Counted from the first letter of the stretch, positions 1-11,075 are shown. The stretch is DNA of 35,635 nt from an uncultured Oscillospiraceae bacterium (GCA_944386885.1 CALXCU010000062.1:1-35635); one strand, 5' to 3'. Made by a program: numbers and translations. The notes: generated by a model not told the origin, from the letters alone.

Positions 1-951
1 ACCTATAACCTCTTTGCCGTGACCATGAAGCGCATGGGCATCGACTTCACCTTTGTCTCCCCCGACTGTACGGAGGAAGAGCTGGAGGCCGCCTTCCAGC
101 CCAATACCAAGGCGGTCTTTGGGGAGACCATTGCCAACCCCGCCCTGGCAGTGCTGGATATCGAGAAATTTGCCCAGGCCGCTCACCGCCACGGGGTGCC
201 CCTGATCGTGGACAACACCTTTGCCACCCCCATCAACTGCCGCCCCTTCGCGTTTGGGGCTGATATCGTCACCCACTCCACCACCAAGTATATGGACGGC
301 CACGCCAACGCGGTGGGCGGGGCCATTGTGGACTCGGGAAAGTTTGACTGGACCGCGCACGCCGACAAGTTCCCCGGCCTCACGACCCCCGATGAGAGCT
401 ACCACGGCATCACCTACACCGAGCGCTTCGGCCTGGAGGGCGCCTACATCACCAAGGCCACGGCCCAGCTCATGCGGGACCTGGGCTCCACCCCCGCCCC
501 GCAGAATGCCTATTACCTGAACATCGGTCTGGAGACGCTCCATCTGCGGGTCCCCCGCCACTGTGAGAACGCCATGGCTGCGGCCAAATTCCTCCAGGAT
601 CACCCCAAGGTGGCCTGGGTGCGCTATCCCGGCCTGCCCGGGGATCCCTATCACGCCCTGGCGGAGAAGTACCTGCCCCACGGCAGCTGCGGCGTGGTCT
701 CCTTCGGCGTAAAGGGCGGGCGCAAGGCCGCTGAGGCCTTCATGGCCGGGCTGGAGCTGGCCTCCATCGCCACCCATGTGGCCGATGCCAAGACCTGCGT
801 GCTCCACCCCGCCTCCTCCACCCACCGGCAGATGAACGACGCCGAGCTCTCCGCTGCCGGAGTCGCCCCCGACCTGGTGCGCCTGTCAGTGGGCATTGAG
901 GACATCCAGGATATCCTCTCCGACCTGGACCGGGCCCTCTCCCGGGTGTAA
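1..951 (+). CDS. metY: O-acetylhomoserine aminocarboxypropyltransferase, 3' part (5' end outside window)
   Basis: PLP enzyme that makes homocysteine (or methionine) from O-acetylhomoserine and sulfide or a thiol in the cytoplasm. The reading frame is open from base 1, so the true start lies upstream; 316 residues remain of a family that is usually about 425, so roughly the first quarter is missing. The Cys/Met-metabolism PLP signature is clear: VDNTFATP near bases 205-230 and HSTTKYMDGH, with the PLP-binding lysine codon at 286-288. The C-terminal substrate region (HPASSTHRQ, then SVGIEDIQDI) is intact and the frame stops with TAA at 949-951. A cystathionine synthase of the same fold is the main alternative, but the overall sequence looks like the MetY group. 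Confidence 0.93.
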   Translation, partial: TYNLFAVTMKRMGIDFTFVSPDCTEEELEAAFQPNTKAVFGETIANPALAVLDIEKFAQAAHRHGVPLIVDNTFATPINCRPFAFGADIVTHSTTKYMDGHANAVGGAIVDSGKFDWTAHADKFPGLTTPDESYHGITYTERFGLEGAYITKATAQLMRDLGSTPAPQNAYYLNIGLETLHLRVPRHCENAMAAAKFLQDHPKVAWVRYPGLPGDPYHALAEKYLPHGSCGVVSFGVKGGRKAAEAFMAGLELASIATHVADAKTCVLHPASSTHRQMNDAELSAAGVAPDLVRLSVGIEDIQDILSDLDRALSRV

Positions 952-980
952 TCCTCCGCTTCTCTAACTCGAAAACCGAA

Positions 981-1016
981 GCGCCCCCGGGACAGCCGTC
1001 CCGGGGGCGCTTTTTC
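981..1016 (+). terminator. Intrinsic terminator after metY
   Basis: A 13-bp perfect stem (981-993 with 998-1010), tetraloop AGCC, followed at once by TTTTT at 1011-1015. It lies 29 bases after the metY stop. The facing minus-strand gene ends at 1022, so the hairpin may also serve it, but the T-tract on that side is poor. Confidence 0.9.
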
Positions 1017-1021
1017 CAGCA

Positions 1022-1354
1022 TCAGCTCCAGGTCTTCCACACGTCGGGGCAGTAGCCCACGGTGGCCTGGCGCCCGTTGCGGACAATGGGGGTACGCAGC
1101 AGCTTGGGCTCCTCCAGGAGCTTTTCCAGCTTGTCCTCGTCGTAGGCCAGGTAGCGCACCAGCTCTGCGCCCGGCTTCTTGGGGTCCATAAGGGCCTCCA
1201 GCCCCACGGCGTTCTTGACGCTCTGGAGCTCTCCCCGGCTGATGCCGTATTTGGCCAGGTCCACCCACTGGAATTTGATCCCGCGCTCTTTGAAATAGCG
1301 CTGGGCCTTTTTGGTATCAAAGCACTTCGAGGTGCCGAAAATCTGGATGTTCAC
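1022..1354 (-). CDS. ArsC/Spx-family thioredoxin-fold protein
   Basis: A 110-residue protein of the arsenate reductase-like (ArsC/Spx/YffB) family. The N-terminal strand runs into a single cysteine in TSKCFDTKKAQRYF (Cys11), followed by the helix and the late LLRTPIVRNG segment that carries the family arginine. There is no second active-site cysteine next to Cys11, so it is either a glutathione/thioredoxin-type single-Cys reductase or a regulatory relative; the substrate cannot be told. The start is GTG at 1354: it overlaps the stop of the upstream gene as GTGA, and an upstream extension would run through that gene in another frame. No arsenic-resistance genes are nearby, so arsenate reduction should not be assumed. 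Confidence 0.8.
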   Translation of the reverse strand: MNIQIFGTSKCFDTKKAQRYFKERGIKFQWVDLAKYGISRGELQSVKNAVGLEALMDPKKPGAELVRYLAYDEDKLEKLLEEPKLLRTPIVRNGRQATVGYCPDVWKTWS

Positions 1355-1578
1355 GCCTCTTCCTCCTCCCCGATCCAGGTGAAGCGGGGTCCGGCGTAGT
1401 CCCCCCGCTCCACGCACTGGCCCCACATGGCCGCCGGGCGGACCCAAAGGCCCTTTTCGCCGTACAGGGCCTGATAGACCACCATGGGCTCCCCCGTCTC
1501 GGAGTGGCGGGCGGTAAAGAGCACCCGGTACTCCCCGCCCTTGAAGTGGCGGTAGCGCCCGGGCCGGATCTCCTCCAT
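1351..1578 (-). CDS. DUF1653 family protein
   Basis: A 75-residue protein matching the DUF1653 pattern: YRHFKGGEYRVLFTARHSET, then VVYQALYGEKGLWVRP. These small proteins occur alone or fused to other domains and have no established function. The ATG at 1578 is preceded by GGAGGAATTTCC, a good ribosome site. The stop overlaps the next gene's GTG by 4 bases, so the two are probably translationally coupled. A 90-base gap holding a hairpin separates it from the atp operon. Confidence 0.8.
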   Translation of the reverse strand: MEEIRPGRYRHFKGGEYRVLFTARHSETGEPMVVYQALYGEKGLWVRPAAMWGQCVERGDYAGPRFTWIGEEEEA

Positions 1579-1629
1579 GGAAATTCCTCCTTTTTGGCTG
1601 TATGGGGCCATTATACCGTCTTGCACGGC

Positions 1630-1660
1630 AAAACACAAGGGGCGGCCTTCCGGCCGCCCC
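1630..1660 (-). terminator. Probable terminator of the atp operon
   Basis: A 9-bp perfect GC stem (1639-1647 with 1652-1660) and a 4-base loop lie 7 bases after the atpC stop. On the minus strand it is followed by TTGTGTTTTG, a broken U-tract. Confidence 0.7.
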
Positions 1661-1667
1661 TCTGGCG

Positions 1668-2072
1668 TCATCTGCGGGTCTTGAGCCGGGCCATGGCCCG
1701 GCTCAGGGCCGCCTTGGAGTGGTAATACTCCTGAATGCTCTGCTTCTGGCGCAGGCGCTCCTCGGCCCGGGCCTTGGCGGCCTCGGCCCGCTTGTAGTCG
1801 ATCTCCTCTGGCCGCTCCGCAAAGTCCACCAGGAGGATGACATAGTCCGGTTTGATCTCGGCAAAGCCGGGCCCTACGGCGGCGGGGTGCCATTGGCCGT
1901 CCACCTGGAAGCGCAGCTGGCCGGGCTCCACGGTGGTGACGGCGCATTCATGACCTGGCAGGACTCCCAGCTCCCCGTCCAGGGCGGGGAGGACCAAGGA
2001 CTGGGCGGGGCCGATGTAGAACTGCCGCTCAGGGGTGATGATCTCCAGATAGAAGGTCTTGGCCTCTGCCAT
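1668..2072 (-). CDS. atpC: F1Fo ATP synthase epsilon subunit
   Basis: Central-stalk epsilon subunit, 134 residues, the usual length. The N-terminal beta-sandwich is visible (FYLEIITPERQFYIG, then PALDGELGVLPGHE), followed by a C-terminal alpha-hairpin rich in Ala/Arg/Glu (AEAAKARAEERLRQKQ) that in this family can inhibit rotation. Its ATG directly abuts the atpD stop (TAA-ATG, no gap), so translation is probably coupled. It is the last gene of the operon. Confidence 0.95.
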   Translation of the reverse strand: MAEAKTFYLEIITPERQFYIGPAQSLVLPALDGELGVLPGHECAVTTVEPGQLRFQVDGQWHPAAVGPGFAEIKPDYVILLVDFAERPEEIDYKRAEAAKARAEERLRQKQSIQEYYHSKAALSRAMARLKTRR

Positions 2073-4385
<2,313 letters not shown>

Positions 4386-4398
<13 letters not shown>

Positions 4399-5906
4399 GT
4401 GGCGCTCACCCGCTTCTTATACTCCTCCAGGGCCTCCCGGATGGCCTCCACGGCGGGGGCGCTCAGGTTACCGGTGGACTGGATCTCCTCCATAACGGAG
4501 GCATGGGCCTCCTCCATCTCCCGGGCGAAGTCCAGGGCGAAGGCGCGCACCTTGTCCAGGGGCACGTCGTCCAGCAGGCCGTTGGTGGCGGCATAGAGAA
4601 CGACCGCCTGGCGGCTGACTGGCATGGGGTGGTAGAGGGGCTGTTTGAGCAGCTCCAGCAGCCGCCGGCCGTGGTCCAGCGTCTTCTGGGTCGTCTCGTC
4701 CAGGTCGGAGGCGAACTGGGTGAACACCTCCAGCTCCCGGAAACGGGCCAAGTCAATGCGCAGGGTGCCGGCGGTCTTTTTCACCGCCCGGGTCTGGGCC
4801 GCGCCGCCCACCCGGGAGACCGACAGGCCCACATTGACCGCCGGCCGCTGGCCCGCAAAAAAGAGGTCGCTCTCCAGGTAGATCTGTCCGTCAGTAATGG
4901 AGATCACATTGGTGGGGATATAGGCCGACACGTCGCCGGCCTGGGTCTCGATGATGGGCAGGGCGGTCATGGAACCCCCGCCGTACTCTTTCGTCAGGCG
5001 GCAGGCCCGCTCCAGCAGCCGGGAGTGGAGATAGAACACGTCGCCGGGATAGGCCTCACGCCCAGGCGAGCGCTTAAGGAGCAGGGAGAGCGTCCGGTAG
5101 GCCACAGCGTGCTTGGAGAGGTCGTCGTAGACGATGAGCACATCCTTTCCCTGGCTCATGAAGTACTCGCCCATGGCCGCGCCGGCGTAGGGGGCGATGT
5201 ACTGGAGGGGGGCCGGATCGCTGGCGGTGGCCGAGACGAGGATGGAATAGTCCATGGCCCCGTGCTTCTGGAGGGTGTCCCGGATGCGGGCCACCGAGCT
5301 GGCCTTCTGGCCGATGGCCACATAGATGCAGATGACATTCTCCCCCTTCTGGTTGAGAATGGCGTCCACCGCAATGGCCGTCTTGCCCGTCTCCCGGTCG
5401 CCGATGATGAGCTCCCGCTGTCCCCGGCCGATGGGCACCATGGCGTCGATGGCCAAAATGCCGGTCTGAAGGGGCACGTTCACGGGCTCCCGGGAGAGGA
5501 CACCGCTGGCCTCCCGCTCAATGGGCAGGCGGGCGGCAGCGGCGATGGGCCCCCGCCCGTCAATGGGCTCGCCCAGGGCGTCCACCACCCGGCCGATGAG
5601 GGCCTCCCCCACCGGCACGCCGGCGGCCCGGCCGGTACGCCGGACCACGGTGCCCTCCCGGACGCCGGCCTCACTGCCCAGGAGCACCACGCCCACGCTG
5701 TCCAGGGACAGATCCATGACCATGCCCTTCACGCCGGTGTCCAGCTCCACCAGCTCACCGTAAAGGGCCTTATCCAGGCCGTAGACGGTGGCGATGCCGT
5801 CGCCCACCTCCAGCACGGTGCCGGTCTCCTCCCGGCGGACCCGGGTATCATATCCCTCGATCTCCTCCCGCAGGATGGAGATCATCTCTTCCGGTTTGGT
5901 CTTCAT
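4386..5906 (-). CDS. atpA: F1Fo ATP synthase alpha subunit
   Basis: Non-catalytic nucleotide-binding subunit, 506 residues, full length. Visible features are the N-terminal beta-barrel ([16 protein letters not shown]), the P-loop region, [14 protein letters not shown] (Walker B), and the signature [14 protein letters not shown]. The P-loop reads GDRETGKT, where most alpha subunits have GDRQTGKT, a Gln-to-Glu change. It overlaps atpH upstream by 4 bases (ATGA) and atpG downstream by 13. Confidence 0.97.
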
Positions 5907-6427
5907 GCCATCTGCCTCTCTTCCAGCCGCTGTTTCAGGCGGCGCAGCGCCCCCTGGGCGCTTTTATCATAGGTCACGCCCTCTATCTCCAGGGTAAATC
6001 CCCCCAGGAGGGCCGGGTTCACCCGGGTCGTAAAGACCACGTTGTCCCGGCCGTGGAGCCGGCACAGGGCGGCCCGGAGCTTCTCCAGCTCCTCCTGCCC
6101 CAGAGGGCGGGCCGAAGTCAGGACGCACCGGGCCGTATTATGCTCCGCCAGCTCCAGGTCCCGGACATCCTCCAGGATCTGGGGGAGGAGGGCCATGCGG
6201 CCCTTCTCTGCCAGCAGGCAGTAGAAATGCTTCAAAACGGCGTGCCCGTCCAGGGCGGGCAGCCGCTCCAAAACGCGGGCCTTCTCCCGGGCCTGGACGG
6301 CGGGGGAGCACAGGGCCTCCCAGAGAGGCTGCGTTCCCATCAGCACCCCGGCAGTCTCTTCCAGCACGGCCCGGTCGGGCATAATCGGCCACAGGGCCTT
6401 GGCGTAACGGCAGGAGAGCTCGCTCAT
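5903..6427 (-). CDS. atpH: F1Fo ATP synthase delta subunit
   Basis: Peripheral-stalk subunit joining F1 to the b dimer, 174 residues. It begins SCRYAKALW, the usual YAxAL motif, and carries the C-terminal delta signature [14 protein letters not shown]. It overlaps atpF by 4 bases and atpA by 4 bases, so all three are probably translationally coupled. Confidence 0.93.
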   Translation of the reverse strand: MSELSCRYAKALWPIMPDRAVLEETAGVLMGTQPLWEALCSPAVQAREKARVLERLPALDGHAVLKHFYCLLAEKGRMALLPQILEDVRDLELAEHNTARCVLTSARPLGQEELEKLRAALCRLHGRDNVVFTTRVNPALLGGFTLEIEGVTYDKSAQGALRRLKQRLEERQMA

Positions 6428-6912
6428 GCCTGCTCACCCACTTCCGCCAAAAAGGCGCTGACCAGCGCCCGGTCGTCTTCCCCGTCCAGGGCGCGGCCGG
6501 CCGCCTTGGAGGCCGCCAGCAGGGCCAGGGAGGCCACCTGGTCCCGGGCGGAGCAGAGCACAGCCTCCCGCTGGGCCTCGGCCTGGGCCTGGGCGTCAGA
6601 GAGGACCTGCTTGGCGTCGGCCTGGGCCTGGGAGAGGCGGGCGTCGTAGGCCGCCTGGGCCCGCCCCTTGGCCTCCGAGATGATCTGAGCCGCCTCCTCC
6701 CGGGCGCCGGAGAGCCGGGCCTCATAGGCGTCTTTGGCCGCCTGCGCCTGGCGGCTGCCCTCTTCCGCGGCGTCCAGCTCCTCCCGCACCAGGGCTGCAC
6801 GCTGCTCCAGGATGGCGTTCACCCGGCCGAAGAGAAATTTCCGCAGGAAGAAATAGAGTATCAGCAGGTTCAGAATGGTAAAAAAGATGGTGGAGGGTTG
6901 GAAATCCAACAT
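6424..6912 (-). CDS. atpF: F1Fo ATP synthase b subunit
   Basis: Peripheral-stalk b subunit, 162 residues. One N-terminal membrane helix (FFTILNLLILYFFLRKFLF, about residues 10-28) is followed by a long Ala/Glu/Gln/Arg-rich coiled coil. The frame stays open upstream, but the ATG at 6912 has GGCGGAG at good spacing and gives the standard MLDFQPSTIFF start, so the longer form is rejected. Confidence 0.93.
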   Translation of the reverse strand: MLDFQPSTIFFTILNLLILYFFLRKFLFGRVNAILEQRAALVREELDAAEEGSRQAQAAKDAYEARLSGAREEAAQIISEAKGRAQAAYDARLSQAQADAKQVLSDAQAQAEAQREAVLCSARDQVASLALLAASKAAGRALDGEDDRALVSAFLAEVGEQA

Positions 6913-6928
6913 GTACTCCGCCCCCTTT

Positions 6929-7147
6929 TTAGCCCATGAAGATGATGAGCAGAGCGGTGATAAAACCGAAGATGGCGGTGCCTTCCGCCAGGGCGCAGCC
7001 CAGCAACAGGGCGCTGTTGATCTTGCCGGCGGCCTCGGGCTGCCGGGCGATGGCCTCGCTGGCCTTTCCTGTGGCAAAGCCGATGCCGATCCCGGCGCCG
7101 ATTCCCGTAAAGACGGCCACTGCCGCGGCCATGATCGCGATAGACAT
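6929..7147 (-). CDS. atpE: F1Fo ATP synthase c subunit (proton type by sequence)
   Basis: Rotor-ring proteolipid of 72 residues: two membrane helices joined by the ARQPE loop (residues 34-38). The ion-binding carboxylate is Glu55 in ALAEGTAIFGF. The Na+ ring ligands known from Ilyobacter c subunits are absent: the helix-1 glutamine position is Ile22 and the serine after the carboxylate is Gly56. This points to H+ coupling. The ribosome site GGGAGGAG lies just upstream of the ATG. Confidence 0.95.
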   Translation of the reverse strand: MSIAIMAAAVAVFTGIGAGIGIGFATGKASEAIARQPEAAGKINSALLLGCALAEGTAIFGFITALLIIFMG

Positions 7148-7188
7148 AATGATCTCCTCCCAAAATTCTGTGTTTGGTCTCTTCTGCT

Positions 7189-7890
7189 TCAGTCCGCCTC
7201 CTGAATCCCCTCGCCGGTGAAAAGCGTGGTGAGGAAGACGAACACGACAGTCTGGATGAGCCCGTCAAACAGGTCGAAATAGATGCTGAACACCGCCGGG
7301 ACCACCGCCGGGGCCACGAACTTGATCATCTCCATGATGATGAACGCCCCCAGGATGTTCCCGAACAGCCGCATGCACAGGGCCAGGGGCCGCACCGCCA
7401 CCTCCATCAGGTTGATGGGGGCCAGCAGGGCCATGGGCGCCCCAAACTGCCGCAGTCCGCCCACCAGCCCCCGATAGCGGAACTGGGCGCCGTAGATGAG
7501 CAGCATGCTCATCAGGGCCAGGGCGGCGGTGACGCTGATGTCCTTGGTGGGGGGCACCAGCCCGAAGATGCCGATGAGGTTGGACGCGGCGATGTACAGG
7601 GCCACCGTGCCCAGCCAGGGGGCGAAGGGCCGCCAGTGCCTGCCGATGCTGGTCTTGACAAAGCCGTTGAGAAAGCTCACCGCGCTCTCCAGCGCGATCT
7701 GCACCTTCCCTGGATCGCGCACCCGGAGGTTCCGGGTCAGGACCAGGGCCAGCACCATCCACACCGCCAGAATGATCCAGCTCACCACCACCGATTCCGC
7801 CACCGGGATGCCCCCCAGCAGCGGGATGGTGAAGGCGGTCTGGTTCGACAGCGCGTCCAGCAGCGTCTCTTTCAGCGCATCCAAACGCAT
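7189..7890 (-). CDS. atpB: F1Fo ATP synthase a subunit
   Basis: Membrane stator that forms the ion half-channels with the c ring; about 233 residues and 5-6 hydrophobic segments. The essential arginine is in the segment RPLALCMRLFGNILGAFII, with the partner segment FDLFDGLIQTVVFVFL near the C-terminus. The start is not certain. ATG at 7890 directly follows AGAGAGGTG, a Shine-Dalgarno match that is unusually close; GTG at 7893 or a TTG at 7884 are alternatives. First gene of the operon; no atpI is seen upstream. Confidence 0.92.
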   Translation of the reverse strand: MRLDALKETLLDALSNQTAFTIPLLGGIPVAESVVVSWIILAVWMVLALVLTRNLRVRDPGKVQIALESAVSFLNGFVKTSIGRHWRPFAPWLGTVALYIAASNLIGIFGLVPPTKDISVTAALALMSMLLIYGAQFRYRGLVGGLRQFGAPMALLAPINLMEVAVRPLALCMRLFGNILGAFIIMEMIKFVAPAVVPAVFSIYFDLFDGLIQTVVFVFLTTLFTGEGIQEAD

Positions 7891-7893
7891 CAC

Positions 7894-8172
7894 CTCTCTT
7901 TTTCGCGGGCCCCATCTTACTCCACCCGCGGGCGGAAAGAAACCCTTTTGAAGGTAAAAAAACTAACGACCATGCCCGCTGTGCGCCCTCCGCACGCCGG
8001 GGCAGGCGGCCTCCCCCGCTGGCGCTCTGCGGGGGAGGAGGGATCTCTGACGCCAAATACGCTCGTGCGGTGCAAAGCAGGCCCCTTCGCGTCCATTCTG
8101 TGGCATTTCTTGCCGGGTCTCTTCCGTTTTCCCCGCTCCTTTTCCCTGAATGCGCCGAAATCTTCTCCTGGT
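7894..8172. other. Divergent intergenic region between atpB and the kinase gene
   Basis: No gene is supported here. It must hold the atp operon promoter, but only a weak candidate is visible on the minus strand (TTTCTT, 17 bp, TAAGAT ending near 7911). A 9-bp GC inverted repeat sits at 8011-8019 and 8029-8037 without a T-tract. Confidence 0.5.
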
Positions 8173-8201
8173 TTGACAGCGGCGGCGAAATTTTTTATAC
8201 T
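8173..8201 (+). promoter_or_regulatory. Consensus-type sigma-A promoter for the kinase/regulator pair
   Basis: TTGACA at 8173-8178, a 17-bp spacer, TATACT at 8196-8201. The kinase ATG follows at 8225 after AGGGGGC. Confidence 0.88.
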
Positions 8202-8224
8202 GATAGGGAAAGGGGGCGGCCGCT

Positions 8225-9862
8225 ATGCCGAAGCGTCCTCAGCACTCCATTCGCAGCCAGCTCACCCGCCTGAGCCAGGCCATTGTACTCCTGTCCATCC
8301 TGCTCTCGCTGGCGGGGGCTCTGTCCCTGGCGCTCCAGGGGGAGCGGCGCACGCTGGACAACAGCCTGCTCAACTCGGCCACCATGCTCTCGAACATGCC
8401 TCTTGTGGAAAACGCTCTGCTGGGGACAGTCCCCCAGGCAGAGCTGGCCGCCTTTTTGGACGAGGCCACCGCCTCCATCTCTGATATTGACCTCATCCTG
8501 GTGGCCGATCTGCACAGCGTGCTCCGCTACGCCCCCGACCCGGCGGTCATCGGGACGGTGTACCCCGGCACGGCCCAGAACGCCGCCCTCCAGGGGGCAA
8601 AGCCCTATACCTCCAATGAGACCGGTCCCATGGGCTCGGGCCACTCCGCTTACGCCGCCGTGTACGGCCCGGACGGGGCTCTGCTCGGCTTTGTGATCGT
8701 GGGGCTCTATGCCCGCAGCATGGCCCACATCACCTTCTCTACCATCCTCCGTTTCGCCCTCATCGGCCTGCTGGCGGCAGTGCTGGCCTCCCTGCTGGCC
8801 CTGCGCCTGTCGGCGCGGATCAAGCGTTCCCTGCTGGGCTATGAGCCCGATGCCTTCGCCCGGCGCTTCCACCAGCGGGAGGACATCCTGGACGCCCTGG
8901 AGGAGGGCGTGCTGGCCATTGACGCCGGGGCCAGTATTATCTTCCTCAACCGCGCCGCCGGACAGCTCCTCTCCTTGGAGCCCAAAGAGGTGGTGGGCCG
9001 GCCGATCCACGCGGTCTATCCCGCCACCACCCTGGACCGGGTGCTGCGCACTGGAAAAGCGGAGTACAACGTGAGCGTGCGCTCTCTGAAGGATGTGCGG
9101 GTGCTCTCAGACCGGCTGCCCGTTTACGAGGAGGGGCGTCTGGCGGGGGCGGTGGCCATCTTCCGCAACCGCACGGAAGTGACCCGTCTGGCCGAGGATC
9201 TGACCGGCGTACGCCACATGGTGGAGGCCATGCGTGCTTACACCCATGAATTTATGAATAAGCTCCATGTGATTCTGGGCCTCCTTCAGATTGGGGAACC
9301 CGAAAAGGCCCAAGCCTACATCATGGACGTGACCCGGGTGCAGCGGGACGCGGTGAGCCGGATCATGAACCAGATTGGGGAGCCCTCGGTGGCCGCCCTG
9401 CTGGTGGGCAAGACCAGCAGGGCCAGCGAGCTGGGCATCCGTCTGATTCTGGACCGGGAGAGCGCCCTGTCCGAGGGGGACCCCTGGCTGCCCCCGGAGG
9501 CCTATGTGACGGTGCTGGGCAATCTCATCGAAAACGCCATCGACGGCCTTAATCAGTCCGCCCGGCCGGGCAAGGAGATTACCGTCAGCATCCGGGCCCG
9601 GGAGCAGGGCCTGCTCCTGTGCGTAGAGGACAACGGCCCGGGTATTCCTGAGGAACTGCGCCCCTCCCTGTTCCGGCGGGGCGTCTCCACCAAAGGCGAT
9701 CAGCGGGGCACCGGCCTGTCCCTGGTCCGGGAGGTGGTGGACACCTACCATGGGGAGATCCGGTTGGAGTCTGAACTGGGGGTCGGCACATCCTTTTTTA
9801 TCCGGTTTCAGCGGGAACCCCCTCCCGCAGCAAAGGAGGAATTCCCATGTACCAAGTCGTAA
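8225..9862 (+). CDS. CitA/DcuS-family sensor histidine kinase
   Basis: Membrane sensor kinase, 545 residues. Order of parts: membrane helix about 18-37; extracytoplasmic sensor about 38-168; second helix about 171-194; PAS domain about 217-320; SpoB-type dimerisation helix with the phosphorylatable histidine in YTHEFMNKLHVILGLLQ (His341); HATPase with the N-box LGNLIENAIDGL, DNGPGI (469-474) and GTGLSL (495-500). This layout is that of kinases sensing citrate, C4-dicarboxylates or related acids. No transporter or lyase gene is adjacent, so the ligand is unknown. Its end overlaps the regulator gene by 16 bases. Confidence 0.92.
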   Translation: MPKRPQHSIRSQLTRLSQAIVLLSILLSLAGALSLALQGERRTLDNSLLNSATMLSNMPLVENALLGTVPQAELAAFLDEATASISDIDLILVADLHSVLRYAPDPAVIGTVYPGTAQNAALQGAKPYTSNETGPMGSGHSAYAAVYGPDGALLGFVIVGLYARSMAHITFSTILRFALIGLLAAVLASLLALRLSARIKRSLLGYEPDAFARRFHQREDILDALEEGVLAIDAGASIIFLNRAAGQLLSLEPKEVVGRPIHAVYPATTLDRVLRTGKAEYNVSVRSLKDVRVLSDRLPVYEEGRLAGAVAIFRNRTEVTRLAEDLTGVRHMVEAMRAYTHEFMNKLHVILGLLQIGEPEKAQAYIMDVTRVQRDAVSRIMNQIGEPSVAALLVGKTSRASELGIRLILDRESALSEGDPWLPPEAYVTVLGNLIENAIDGLNQSARPGKEITVSIRAREQGLLLCVEDNGPGIPEELRPSLFRRGVSTKGDQRGTGLSLVREVVDTYHGEIRLESELGVGTSFFIRFQREPPPAAKEEFPCTKS

Positions 9863-10527
9863 TCGTTGAGGATGACCCCATGGTCGCCTTGCTCAACCGC
9901 ACCTTTACCGAGCGGGACAGCCGCTTCCGGGTGGTGCAGTCCTTTCAGGATGGGCAAAGCGCCCTGGCCTGGCTGGAGGAACACCCGGCGGACCTGCTCA
10001 TTTTGGACGTATATATGCCCCGCCTCACCGGTGCGGAGCTGCTGCGGGCCCTGCGTGCCCGGGATGTAGAGGCCGACGCCGTCATGGTCACCGCCGCCAA
10101 CGACGCGGCCACCGTGGACGCCATGCTCAAGCTGGGTGTGGTGGACTACCTGGTCAAGCCCTTTACCCAGGAGCGCTTTCAGCGGGCCCTGGACACCTTC
10201 CACCGCCACCGGGAGGCTGTGGCCTCCGGCGCCACAGTTACACAGGCCGCCCTGGACCGGCTCCTGGCCCACCCCTCTCCTGCCGCCCTGCCCAAGGGTC
10301 TCCAGGCCGACACGCTGGAGCGGGTACGCGCCTGCCTGCGCACCGCACCCCCCACCGGTTTGAACAGTGACACCCTCTCCCGTCAGACGGGGCTCTCTGT
10401 GGTGACCGTGCGCCGCTATGTAAATTACCTCCTGGAGCGGGGCGAGGCGGCAAACACCATAAACTATGACACCGGCGGCCGGCCCTGCCGGCTCTACCGG
10501 CTCTCAGACTCCTCTTCCACATCATGA
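9847..10527 (+). CDS. CitB/DcuR-family response regulator
   Basis: Partner of the preceding kinase, 226 residues. Receiver domain: acidic pair Glu8-Asp9-Asp10, phospho-acceptor Asp54 in LILDVYMP, conserved Lys104 in LVKPF. The C-terminal part (about 165-220) holds a helix-turn-helix (LSRQTGLSVVTVRRYVNYL) typical of this subfamily. The start is supported by AAAGGAGG inside the kinase gene. Likely DNA-binding activator; its targets are not obvious in the window. Confidence 0.92.
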   Translation: MYQVVIVEDDPMVALLNRTFTERDSRFRVVQSFQDGQSALAWLEEHPADLLILDVYMPRLTGAELLRALRARDVEADAVMVTAANDAATVDAMLKLGVVDYLVKPFTQERFQRALDTFHRHREAVASGATVTQAALDRLLAHPSPAALPKGLQADTLERVRACLRTAPPTGLNSDTLSRQTGLSVVTVRRYVNYLLERGEAANTINYDTGGRPCRLYRLSDSSSTS

Positions 10528-10563
10528 GGCAAGTTTGTGGAAACTTTCTCATAAAACGCAGAA

Positions 10564-10600
10564 GAGCCCGGCGGAACTGTTTCCGCCGGGCTCGTTTGTT
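10564..10600 (+). terminator. Intrinsic terminator after the two-component pair
   Basis: A 13-bp perfect stem (10564-10576 with 10581-10593), loop CTGT, then GTTTGTT. It starts 36 bases after the regulator stop. Confidence 0.88.
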
Positions 10601-10617
10601 CAGGTGGGATCATGCAG

Positions 10618-10661
10618 AGACAAAACACAACCCCCCAGCCGTCCAACGCGACTGGGGGGCT
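10618..10661 (-). terminator. Minus-strand intrinsic terminator of the orphan unit
   Basis: CCCCCCAG (10631-10638) pairs with CTGGGGGG (10652-10659), extendable by an A-T and a wobble pair outside. Read on the minus strand it is followed by TTGTGTTTTG. It is downstream of no recognised minus-strand gene, only of the orphan promoter at 11076-11104. Confidence 0.78.
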
Positions 10662-11069
10662 ACGCCTGATTCTGAATCTCTACCATGTCTCAACCTCATA
10701 CTTTCTATAGATTTGCGCTTCTGGAATCATAGGACTCTGGAGAATTCACATCGTCAGTTCTCGAAACCTCACTGTTGTGCTGAGCCATCCTGTTTACGAT
10801 ATTTCGTCTGAGGGGCCTTCACACATCTCTTCGTACACACGAACTTGGCTGAACTGGTTCCGTCTGATTCTCTGCCCGGTCTTTCTGCTTCCATTGCGCT
10901 GTTCAGATGCCCATTCGCCAATCCTTCGTTTGCCCTTGATCGGAGAACAATCAATGGATGGATCTCTTCCAGGTCTTTGCGATCTATTTGAAAATCTCCA
11001 CGGCTTTGGGTCATCTGAGAAAGTGGGGTTCGCGTCCATCTAGTACATTGGACTCTCTCCTTTCTTTCT
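10622..11069 (-). ncRNA. Unrecognised transcription unit, candidate ncRNA or small-protein gene
   Basis: About 445 bases bounded by a near-consensus promoter and an intrinsic terminator. No known family was recognised. Close to the predicted 5' end is AAGGAGAG followed by a minimal ORF, ATG-TAC-TAG, whose stop overlaps a second ATG as TAGATG; the second ATG (11039) opens an 81-codon frame down to 10794. Another 81-codon frame (11014-10769) overlaps it in a different phase and has no ribosome site. Base composition is clearly lower in GC than neighbouring genes, and neither frame shows the strong GC3 bias of the other genes. I favour a regulatory or structural RNA, or a recent import, over a conserved protein. 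It does not look like tmRNA, RNase P RNA or SRP RNA by eye. Confidence 0.45.
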
Positions 11070-11075
11070 GGCTAT

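Noticed and set aside
1022-1354. Arsenate reductase of an ars operon
   Set aside because: No arsR, arsB or acr3 nearby and only one conserved cysteine; kept as a family-level call.
10777-11043. Plus-strand 88-codon frame inside the orphan unit
   Set aside because: No promoter or ribosome site on that strand; the transcription signals there all point to the minus strand.
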